In this document: piece by piece, positions 15,001-27,000 of the stretch
Numbering within the stretch: the first letter of the stretch is position 1
How the letters are laid out: each line of letters begins with the position of its first letter
Notes under the pieces: model-generated
What the model was told of the DNA's origin: nothing
The model's database searches: none
Seen by the model: only the letters and a program-made list of their open reading frames with translations
Program-made: the position numbers and the translations under genes
From: Yponomeuta sedellus
Lineage: Eukaryota > Arthropoda > Insecta > Lepidoptera > Yponomeutidae
Length of the DNA stretch: 64,000 nt
Assembly (NCBI GenBank): GCA_934045075.1
Contig: OW203725.1
Location: 25,211,714 to 25,275,713, forward strand
Direction: 5' to 3'

Positions 15001-18000
15001 ACAAAATAATGTAGGTATTGACATAGTATCTCCTAATTCGAGTAAATTTAAAGTCAAAACTAAATTGATAATGCAACTTCAGCATTGCAAATGAGTTTGG
15101 TATTATAACCATTCGCTATCACGGTCGTCTGCGAAGCGAATATTTGACACGGGGCCGTCGTGCACTGACAACCCGCGCGGGGAAGCAGATTGAACCGCTA
15201 GATAACGTTGATCTGCATCCGTCGTCGCGCGATTCGCGCGCATATCTGCCTGCCGCTCCGCGGACCGCGGAGAGACGGGTTGCTAGTGGGGGACTCGCCT
15301 TACGAACAGATGGACGGCTTTGCACTAGACGATAACCGTAGACAGCTTTAAACGTAACACCCTCTCCAGCATCTCACAGCGTTGGAATAAGAGACATGTT
15401 GTGAAATTCACACTGGACGACAACCGTAAACAGCTTTTTTTAAGTTACCAAGCAGCTGTTAAACAATTTAACCGATAGACACGCGCTCCAGCGTCACAGA
15501 CAGCTCTTGGGTAAGAGACACGTTAAGAGTTTCACATTGAACGATAATCATAACGACACGACGTTTGATTTCATACATAATCTATGGCTTTAGCTGTGAA
15601 AAAAATGTCGTGCAGTTAACATTTTTATAAAATGTTAAACGGTCCATTGTCTTGTATGTAATTGTGTAACTAAACGAGCGTAGATAGACATTATAACAAC
15701 CGATTGCTAGGAAACTCTATAATCGTCGTTCAACGGGTTAAATTACAATCAAATTTAGTAAAACAGTCTAAAGATGAATAATTCTCTACTCTGTGTAATA
15801 TCATTAGTAAGTTGTAGTTCATCTCATACTCAGCATTTTTTTTCAAGGCCGATATTTTTCCCTTAGTAAAAGAAAGCCGCGAGACCCCACGCCGTTTTCG
15901 CCAGCTAGTGATGCTTAAGATAGTTATTCTTAGCGTGTGCTATTAGGCATTAGACGGAACAGAAGCAGCGGCACGTAGTGCCAGTACACTATCCACGTCC
16001 AAGTCATCAAAGTCTATGCGGTAAAACGAAAGGCGGGTGTGAGTTGCGACCGAAAACAAAAGCCGGGCAGCTCTGTCGAACGCCACTTTAGCCATCTCCC
16101 GAGCCGTGTGGGTGGCGGCGCGCAGCGCGCCAGCTATAGCACGTAATAAAAAAATAAAAAATATTAAATCCCTTTTCACAACTGGTTGAGAAGCTCAGTT
16201 GCCACGGCGGATAAAGTATTCTTTGTTGGCAACTAGTTGCGTACAAAGAAAGAAAAATCCTTTTCACAACCGGTTGCGAAATTTAGTTGCCATGATGGCC
16301 GAAAGGAATATAACTCACCGGTGGCCCTGTCGAGCACGGCCTTCGCCGTGTCGCGGTGCTTGAGCGAGGCGTGGAGCGCGCGGCTCGCGGCGGCGGCGAG
16401 CGGGCGCGGGCCGCGCGCCGCCTGAACTGCGTGCTGCGCCAGCGGCAGCGCGGCGGCGGCGGCGGCCGCGGCGGCGCGCAGCGCGGCGTCCACGTCGCGC
16501 CAGGCGCGCGCCGCGCCCACGCCGCTCGCCGCCAGCGCGCGCGACCCGCCGAACAATCTGGGCAAAGCGGTCGGCGCTCTAGGGTTGTATCGCTGCACCT
16601 TATTATAGTGCGTTCACATTAACTTGACGCGTGAGAGAATTGGTAACAAGGACATAACGTGTGAATTAGCTTTTGGACCTAATCGGAAGATGGTTAAACA
16701 AGCCCTCAATCCTATTATTTTCCCCAAGTAATGGGAATGATTTCTTATTTAACATGGTAACAGTAAACATCTCAGTGCTACCAATTCTCTCACGCGTCAA
16801 GTTAATGTGAACGCACAATAAATCTGGGCAAAGCGATCGGCGCTCTAGGGTTGTATCGCTGCACCTTCCTAGCGTGGCTGCGACTTTTAATATGTTTTGA
16901 GACGCGGTAGCAACCCGCGGAGGGCAACGAACTCTTAATTCTCTAAAGAACGAATTCTACAGTTTCTCCCTTTACATGCCATCTCGCACGTAAAGGGAGA
17001 GACTGTAGAAGGACGACGTTTAAAATCTGCATTAGGTCTAAGCTAACTCAATTGTAATTGTAATTCTCAACAGTCTAGAAGGAGCAATATCAATTTAGTT
17101 TCAAAAATTTGACATAGTGCTCTTTAAAAACCTATTTAGAAGCTAAAAATTCCATCCATGTCGGGACTCGAACCCGCGACCTCTGGCTAACCGTGCCGTG
17201 CTAATAGTGCTCTTACTAAAAAAACTAATGGTACCAGCGTGACCACACATACGAAGAATGCCTGTAACTTCTGCCTGACCAATAAAGGGCTTTGCTCTTG
17301 AGCCGTAACTGATAATCGGATGGAAAGACAAGTGTTATTCTGATTGACTTGAATAAATAAAAACGGGCCACGTGCACGGCGGGTCACGCGCAATGTGAGG
17401 TTTTGCAGAAGTAGTGCTTTTTACCTGTTTCACAGAACTAACAACATCATCTGAATAATTTTACATGGAATTTGGACAAAGTTTTCTTTTTATAAGTTGA
17501 TCGCCTATTACTCAACTTGTGCAACCTATACCCAAAATTATTCTTCGTTACTACAATCAACCGTTGAAAGAGGGAGACGCCCAAAATTTGAGCTTTAAAG
17601 CTTAATATTTCGCAAACAGATTCCTAGATCGAAAAATATTTTTCTACGCTCACAATATTTTTAAAAGACCAATCCAACGATTGGTCAAAGTGTGGGGTTA
17701 AGCCGCGAACAGACGGACAGAGGGAGGGAGGGACGGTCGGTGACAATGAAACTATACCGTATTTCTCATTGACTGCGGATCCCTAAAAAAAGTCTCATAC
17801 ATGTGTGATTTCTAAGGTCTTCTTTGTATTTGTTTTATCGATAAAACGGTTTGAGATTTGTATGTAATACATACAAATATCAAACTTTGTATGATTACAG
17901 TGACAAGTATGACAAGTAACAAAATTCGGTAAAATGTGAGTCAAACTCCTTCTAAGAATCACAGACTGTATGAAAACATACACTATGTTGTGCGAGTACG

Positions 18001-21000
18001 CCTAATACTTTACCGAGTTTTTTAAACTAGCAACACTCACTCTTTATATTCCTTCGCCTTCCTCCCCAACTCAGCCGCATGTCTCTCGACGGGCTCCAGG
18101 AACTTGGTGCGGTAGGCGGGCGTGAGGTTATACAGGATACCCTCCTTCTCCTCAGCGGCGCCAGACAGAGTCACCAGCTCGCCAGTCAGTGTGGGGAAGC
18201 CAAGGGACAGTTGCTCCGCGCGGGAGATGGCGGCTGCGGTCTCCGTTGTGTAGTTGATGGTAGCCGGGGCTATCACGTCCTGGTTGGAACATTGCCGGGT
18301 TGTGTATAGTTTTCCTATTTAAATCTTTAGGAGAATAAACAAAAATTAAACCCTGTTCGTCGGTTAGAGCATCAATAGTTTTGCTAATTGGTTTTGATGT
18401 TCGTTATATTTTATTTTAATAATCAAACAGTCATAAACAATATTTGATTCAAAAAAGATCATGGTACATTTTGAACAGCTCACCTACTTACGATGGACAT
18501 TTACGCTCGTACAGGATTTTTGAGGTTTGCCGCTAGTTCTGACACCTTTTTATACGTTCTATCTGTATCGTTGTGGTAATAAATGCTCAATAAAGCCAAA
18601 GAAGAGCCGGTAATAGGACTGTCCGGCCACCGCGACTGTCACAGTACCAACCTCCGCGCGCAGCCTGCAGCGCAGCCCCAGTGGCCGCGCAGTCCGGCCG
18701 CCGCGACTGTCCCAGTACCAACCTCCGCGAGCAGCCTGCAGCGCAGCCCCAGTGGCCGCGCAGTCCGGCCGCCGCGACTGTCCCAGTACCAACCTCCGCG
18801 AGCAGCCTGCAGCGCAGCCCCAGTGGCCGCGCAGTCCGGCCGCCGCGTCTGTCCCAGTACCAACCTCCGCGAGCAGCCTGCAGCGCAGCCCCAGTGGCCG
18901 CGCAGTCCGGCCGCCGCGACTGTCCCAGTACCAACCTCCGCGAGCAGCCTGCAGCGCAGCCCCAGTGGCCGCGCAGTCCGGCCGCCGCGACTGTCCCAGT
19001 ACCAACCTCCGCGAGCAGCCTGCAGCGCAGCGCCAAGTCGCGCGCGGCCTGCAGGCGGGGCCGGGCGGCCGCGGCCCGCGCCGCCGCCGCGTCGGCCGCG
19101 TCCCAGGCGCGGTCGGCCAGACGCGGCACGTCCTCGGCCCGCTGCCGCCAGCGCGCCAGTGCCTCCTGCAGCTGCCGCAGCCTCGCCTGCGACAGCTCCA
19201 CCAGGTACTGCCGCTCCTGGATGGCGGTGGACTGCCGGTTCGCCTGCGAGCGGATTCCAATATAAACGCTGTTTTAGCAAGCGCGTCGCTTGCGCATCGT
19301 TATCCTTTACGTCAAGGGCTAGATCGATGACTTTGGCCTTACTTTTTGGAATGTTCTTAATATAATTAAAACTGTTTTTATACGGATTTATGCTCGTTTA
19401 TTACATTTTTACAATTTTCCAACGTTTGTAAAAATGTAACAAACGAGCATAAATCCGTATAAAAACAGTTTTAATTATGTCTACTGCTCGTGTTAACCTT
19501 AGAAAATAATGTTCTTAATAGTTCTAATTATCGCGCAACATAGACAAATGGCGACTTCTTGTGTCGGAGGCCCACATCAACTTCCGGTCGCTGAGCAAGA
19601 GGAGTAAATACTTAGTATAAGGAGAGGAATAATAACATATTTTTTAGGAAGAAAAATACCCTGAATATTGATAATATTAGAATAAAAAATATTTTGTTTA
19701 AGCAGCGGTTAGACATGGACCAGCAAGTCATAACATTTATGGTTAATACCTTGAATGAAAGATTAATCAAGTAGCCACTTTTAATAATAAAGTCACTTCA
19801 GAATAAGGGATATGAGAGGGGTCACTATAAACGAAAGAATAGAGCTCTCTTCACCCATGGGAATTGTCATGCATGAGAATAGAGTAATATATTTACAACT
19901 GAATCGAAATTGCGACTTACCGAGTCAAATACGTCGTTAGCGCCAGCTAAGTAGTCGTCGAGCTTGACGTCCTGTATGACGCGCAGCAGGTGTCGCGCTT
20001 CCTTGAGCGCGCGGTGCGCGCCCAGGTGCCGCGCGCCGCGCGCAAACTCGTCCAGCACGCGCACCTGCTCCGCTATCTCTCTTTTCTGCTGCGAAACTAC
20101 TTCCAGACTGGTCGCGCTTTCTACGCTCAAGTAGTTAGCCGCTTTATCTTGAATCAGCGCTCGCTTCTTCTGCTCCCGTGCGGTCGACAGCAATCTCTCC
20201 GCGTCGGGCAGTAAGTTCTGTAATTCTGCGTCTAAGTCTCTTGTATTCTTGTGCTCCTGAAGATGGTGTAGCCTAGTTTGCAGGCGCGAGACGTTCTGTT
20301 GGTAGTCGTTGAGCGCGGGGAAGGGCTGCGGTATGTGTCCGAGGCTGGCGGGGTCGGCGCGGCCGAGTAAGTCAGTCTGCAGGCGCTCTACGCTGTCGAG
20401 GAGCGTCTGAGTGCAGTTGTCGCACGCTGGAAGACGAAATTGTATTGGCGAATCATCATAAGTACGTTGCACTATCGGTCAGATTTTCTGACCTCTACGA
20501 CTCTGAAACCCACCTTTTCGAATTGAGGAAGTGGTTTTTAGGTGATTTATAAAATGTTCAGACCAGTAACTAGGTGTTAGATTACTCGAACATGATGTGA
20601 ACAATTGGGCACTGTCGTATCACTAATGGGTCTTTCTAGTTGACAAGACAAGATAGCGGGTAGCTGGATAGCGACGCACAACTTCCTAGAAGTGAATGTA
20701 GAAAACACTATGTCTCGCAACGGTGCTGTAGCACAACGAGAAGAGCGCATTCACCCTGAGGGCGTGTTATTATCAGACCTTCACGGATAATGTGGTCACT
20801 GAGATCCGTGAATCTACGTTTAAAGTAGAAGAGGAGTTTTTTGAAAGGAAACAAGAAATAATGTTTATAGAAAAACAGCGGTTTCATCGTTACCGGCGCA
20901 GCCCTGGTCGGTGAGGTAGGTCCTCGGAGCGAGGCAGCGGTCGCAGCGCGGGCCGGCGGCGAAGTCGCGGCACAGGCAGCGACCGCGCGAGTCGCAGCGC

Positions 21001-24000
21001 GCGGTCGCGGCGCCGCGCGGGTCGCAGCCGCACTGCTCGCAGTCCTCGCCGTCGCCGCTGCGGTAGTAGCCCACGGCGCACGAGTCGCACGTTGGCCCGG
21101 CATAGCCTGAGAAGGGAGAGGTGTGGTTCCTATCATTCAGCTGCAAACACAGTGTAATTTGCCGTGGGTCAGAATGACAGCAGTTAAAATTACACAAATT
21201 ACATGGGCGAAGTGCTGGTATCTTATAAACACGAGTGTTTTTGCTACGCATTTGAAATGTACTTAGTCAGGCTTGTCCATGAAACGAACTCCCTGCGTCC
21301 AAAGCCGGTGCCATAGCAAGCTATTGCTAAGGCATAAGCAAAAGCGTAGTTCCTGTTCTCTCGTGACAGAGGCAAAGCTGCAAACTGACTCAACTTGCAA
21401 GAAAAATACTTTGTTTCTGTAAAAAATATTTTGTTAGCTTTCTGTTTCTATGTTATCAACCCTTGTATGTCCCCACTGTTGGGGCACGGGTCTCTTCTTG
21501 CATCGCAGGAAGGTTAGGCCATACTCCACCACGGGGGCCAAGACCGGGTTGGTGGAGGGTTGTAAGACAGTGGCGGGCCTTATACTGTCATTACATTACA
21601 TGCCATTACATGACAGCCGGCACCAACGGCTTATCGTGCCTTGCGAAGCACAGTTTCAGGACGCTCACCCATCCTGTACCTGACCGCGCCTGTTGTTGCT
21701 TAACCAAGTGATTGATTCCAATCACTCGGTTCGCCTAGACCATGCGCGCTTCATCTGTGTAAATTTGTTTCTTTGTGTGTAAATTTAATGTTATACTGAA
21801 GTTGTTAGTTTGAGACAGGTGAGCTTGTCTCCGTTACAGGTTCATAGCTTTAGTGTACTTCACCTGCCAATCTGTACACTATACACCGATACCACTGACT
21901 TGCAAGTCAGTCTGTCTCCCACTCCCAGCTGCATCCGCCTGCACACTCGACCGCGACTCACCCGGCTTGCAGAGGCACGTCAGCTTGTCGCCGACGTAGG
22001 CGCAGGCGTCGGCGTAGTTCCTGGTCCGCTCGGGGCACGGGCACGGCTGGCAGCCGGCGGGCGCGCCGGGCCGGCCCACGTGCCCCGCGGCGCAGCGCTC
22101 GCAGCGCGGCCCGCCCGTGCCGCCCGTGCAGTTCTGCGGGGACGGGCGACTACTTCAAGGCCGGACAGGTACGGTGGTACTCGACATGAGTTGACCTTCC
22201 CAGGTGTTATTAATAGAATCAGCGAAATATTTCAATGAAATAATTTATCTCGGATAAAATGACTAAGAAATAATGGCGTCTATGTAAGTTCACCTTTATA
22301 ACGTGTATGTATTTTATGTTGTTACATTTCCTGTATAATTGTCGTGTGCAATAAAGTAAATGAATTAAAGCACTCAGTTCTCTGGATTTTACCATCGACG
22401 AGCAACGTATTAGAGATTAGAAATTTCTCCAAACTAATGTGATAAACAACATTAAGTACTTATAAGATTAGGCAGTTTAGGAGCGGCAGGGAGGTGGTCA
22501 CATCTGTCAAAGGACAAAAATGGGGTACAAGAGTTCTCGACTGGAGGTCACGAACTGGCGAATGCACCGTAGAACGCCCATCGATACTTCGGATCGACGA
22601 CCTGAGGCAGAACGCTGGCAGCGGCTGGACAGTGAAGATTCGCTGGAAGATGCGTCGTCAGCACACGCAACGATACACGGTGGCGGGACCAGTCCCAGAG
22701 GTGAGCTCACCAAGCAGTCGCCGGTGAGCGGGTCGCAGTGCGCGGCGCGGCCGTTGCAGCGGCAGGGCTGCGCCTCGCTGTCCAGGTGGATGACGATGGT
22801 GCCGGCGGCGCTGGCGTAGCGCACGCGCGGCGCGGGCAGCCAGAAGCCGGCGGCCGCGCGCTGGCACGACGCCGCCGCGTAGCCGCGCGCGCACGCGCAC
22901 AGCTCCACGCCCAGCGCCGGCGCAGAGTGCCCGTCGCCCGGGTACGTCGTGTCCAGCGACACGTTCAGCAGCCTGAGGGGGGGGGGGGGGGAGCATGAGC
23001 GCTCGGGTTTCGACAGCTGTATGGATGGCGTGAGCCAATATACAGACATTCTGTCACGTTAACAGCCATGTCCCGGAAGGCTTCTAGTGACACGTTAAGG
23101 CAGTGTGACCATTCCCGGGACGCCCGGACTACCATTGTCCATAGGAACAGTTTAGAAGCCTGAGGAAGAGTCAAGCCTGTTAGACGACGTTGCTGCTTGC
23201 TGCTTGTTGACTAATTAGCTCTGCACGATAGCCCCAGCTGAGCATTTGCAAGAAAAACTTGAGTATCCGGTAGCGCAATCGTAAGGCAAACTCTGAGGCG
23301 GACTTATGATCGACGATACGACTCGTATCATCACTTGGCACAGTCATGGCCAGGATCATATTTAAAATACCTGTGGAAATATCGAACTGTTCGCCCAATA
23401 TTCTTCTATTAGAAATTGAATTTGTAATATAATATGTAATATCTTCATAAATCTTCTACGGAGAAGTAATGAAAAAAAAGCACATAACTCACAGTGCATG
23501 CACGTGGTCGTCGTGCAGTGGCGCCCTGCTGGTGACCCGCAGCAGCACGCGCTCAACGCGCTGCAGCAGCGCCATGAGCGCCGCGCGCCCCGCCGGCGCC
23601 TCGCCGCGCACGCCCCACCCCGCCGGCGCCTCGCCCCGCCCCTCGCCCCGCGCCAGCTGTGTCCGCACACGCCATAGCGTCTCTTCCAGGCGCACGGCGT
23701 ACGTACCGTTTATTGGTGGGACTCTCTGTGAAAAATAATGCTGCCATGTTAAACACCGATCGACACTAATCTCGATTTGTACAAATGGCCTCAATTTGGT
23801 GTATTTCCTAATAAACTCTTTGCATTTGTATGTAAAACATGTAAAAACATCACAAGCATGTGCTTGTGATGTTTTTACATTCTCCTTTAACTTATCCTAC
23901 AAGGCAAGATTCCGGGAAGAAGAGAGACCTGAAAAACCAAAGAGGGTTACACAATCTACGACAGTGGTTCGAGGTTGCCAATTCAACAAAGTATCAGGAA

Positions 24001-27000
24001 CTGATACTAAAGCACGATACTAGCAAGATTATCAAATTAGTTGCCAACCTCCGATAGAAGACGGCACATGAAGAAGAAGAAGTTTGTGATGTCCTAAAGT
24101 TAATGTTAGATGAGCGATAGAACAAGTGATTGCGTTACGTAAAAATTGGAAAGAACGATGACATTAAAAACGAACCTCGTAATAATCCAGCACGATGTCC
24201 TGTTGCCCGTAAATTCTGACTAGCGGGAACTTGCGTAGAACTTCAGGAGACAGCTCCACCCCACCCTCCTCTTCCACTTTGAACCGGAGCCACCCTCCAT
24301 ATGAAGTAACCCTGTAAATAATCACAGATGTACACAGCGCAAATATACTATCAAGGTCCCTAATCGAAAATCGCTAGCAAGAGACGCATAAGCCGGAACA
24401 CAAATCCTAGTCGAAAAACCTATGGGAGTGTACTGAAATCTCAAATGCTGTCGAGCTCTTTCGCCTTGCGAGAGAGAAGCATAATTATGTGGAGCTTATT
24501 GCCGACCTTCGCTACACGGAGAGGCACCATAAGAACATAAATAAGTTCGCAAGGAGCACTCGATCGGCGATGGTACAGAGACGAATGTAATTCGAGTTGG
24601 CATAACTAACTCGTGTGTAGACTTACCGGTCACCGAGAAATCGCTTGTCCAGCTCGATATAGACCGGTATGGGCGGATATGGCACGGCGATGGTCGCGTC
24701 TGCGGCGTCCGTGTGGACGGCCAGCAGCGAGTTTTCGTCCACCTGAAAATACAATTACTACTAATGTTAGTTAGTCTTAGAGGTTTAATTCTCCGCAAAA
24801 ATAGTTAAATCTAAAGTTAAATCTTGAAGGTCACCATCCTGAAATTTAATCGTAGGACTATCGTTGTTTACGAACAACGATTACTATGATTATTTACAAT
24901 TTATTTATGCAAAACTAAGAACTGATCGCTGTAACTAATTACAGCTGAGGCTCTTTACTGAGCTCTGATCGGAATGACGTCCAAACGAAACAATATCAAT
25001 TGGTACGACTCTCTGAAGGCGAGTCGCTGATACTGGCCATGACAACGGATTCACCGGCGGGGTTCGGTCCGGCAGCAGCGCGCTGGCGGCCTAAGCAGAA
25101 GACAATTTGTAAATGCAAAATTAGGAACTGATCGCTGCAAATAATGACAGCTGAGGCTCTTTACCGAGCTTTGACTGGGACGACGTCCAACCGAAACAAG
25201 ATCAATTGGTACTAGCAACTCTATGAAGGCGAGTCATTGACAATGGCCATGACAACGAGCGGATTCAACGGTGGGGTTCGGCCCGCCAGTACAGAAGTAG
25301 GTACACTCACCGGGGGGGTCCGTCCCGGAAGCAGCGTGAGGTGGCGGGGCGCGGGCGCCCGCAGCGCGGCCCGCGCCAACCCCGCCTGCGTGCAACGCGC
25401 GGCGCGCCCGAAGCAGAAGCACGCCGTGCAGCCCGTCACGCTTTCAGCCGACAGACCGAACGTGCCTGGCCGGCACTCCGAACATTTCATTCCCACTACG
25501 TTCTCCTGGGGACGTGAAAACAGTAGGGCCTCATGAACGAATAAAATCAAGGTTGGACTACCACGGCTCTTTCAAGTCCCAACAGTGAGACAATCTTGCA
25601 ATTTTTAAAGCCTTACTTCCGTATATTTCAAAAGAAAAGTAATTCAACCTCAAAAGTCCTTACGCATGACATCTATCACAACGGCATTGAACGAATTGAA
25701 AATGAGAGATACTAAGTGACGTTATGAAGAGACGTTATGCGCCTAATACCAGCTCCGCACCTTGCAGAGGCAGTGTCCCTGCGCGTCGCACGGGCAGGGC
25801 TCGTCCCCGCACAGCCGCGTGCCGGCCGTGCTGCAGCCGCAGGGCAGGCAGCGCGGCCCGTAGTGGCCCGGCGCGCACGCCTCGCAGGCCCGCCCCGCAT
25901 AGCCCGCGCGGCACGGGCACTGCCCCGACACCGGGTCGCACTGGCCTGAGGAGGATACTTACTTATAGAGATGAAAACATGCCCGTAAAAGCACATCTGA
26001 TTAAATTGCCAAACTAAGTAAAGTTACCCAAGTCATGATCACTATGAAACACCTATAGTAAGTTTTACAGAATGACTTGTCTATGTAACTTCTGGCTGGT
26101 ATTTTATGTCTCACCGGAGGAGCAGCCGGGTCCGGAGCCACACTTACCGAAGGAAGCGCCGGACCCACAGCCGCGCATACTGGAAAAGGCGCCGGGCCCG
26201 CAGCCTCACTTACCGAAGAAGGGGCCGGGCCCGCAGCCGCACTTGCCGGAGGAGGTGTTGGGCCCGCAGCCGCACTTACCGGAGGATACGCCGCGCCGGG
26301 CCCGCAGCCGCACTTACCGGAAGAAGCGCTGGGCCCGCAGCCGCACTTACCGGAGGATGCGCCGGGCCCGCAGCCGCACTTACCGGAGAAGGCGCCGGGC
26401 CCGCAGCCGCATTTTCCGGAAGAGGTGCCAGGCCCCCAGCCGCACTTACCGGAGGAGGCGCCGGGCCCGCAGCGGCACGGCTCGCAGCGCGGCGCGCGGC
26501 CCCAGCGGCCGGGGGCGCAGCTCTCGCAGCGCGCGCCGCGAGTGTGCGCGGGGCACGCGCAGCGGCCCGACGTCGGGTTGCACACTCGCCCCTCGGGGCA
26601 GGATGGACATGCTGCCAGAGACAGTTACACCAGTTAGGCGGGTACGAAATTTGCCGCTGTAATGTATCACTAAGATCAGCGAATATTATCCTTTTTCCTT
26701 TCAACATTTTAACATCTTTCGACGCACTCGAGCCGTTGTGAATAATTAGTACTGCGCCCTAAAAAAACCGCATCGGTTTCACTAGGCACCCCAGCAGCCT
26801 TAACTTATTCCCAACATCCTGAAATTCATATCTTACAATCGGTTTTCTTCTAGGTAGTACAGTACTAGACAGTACGATACATGCAATGTAAAAAAAATGC
26901 TGTATCAATCAATCAAATAAATTTATTCCAACGTAAAGAATTTACATGCTGTTTGCTAAATGTCAATGTACTCGTACAATGTGAAATGTAAGCCGCTGCC

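Noticed and set aside
15119..15335. Possible extra laminin exon in a GC-rich patch
   Set aside because: Neither strand gives heptads or laminin motifs, and there is no matching acceptor/donor pair in phase.
18583..19365. Long open frames of up to 260 codons on both strands over the 71-bp array
   Set aside because: They exist because a 71-bp GC-rich repeat without stops is open in all frames; only the exon 13 part on the minus strand has laminin character and splice sites.
26072..26741. Plus-strand Arg/Pro-rich open frames of about 200 codons
   Set aside because: They are antisense shadows of the LE exon and its 33-bp array.
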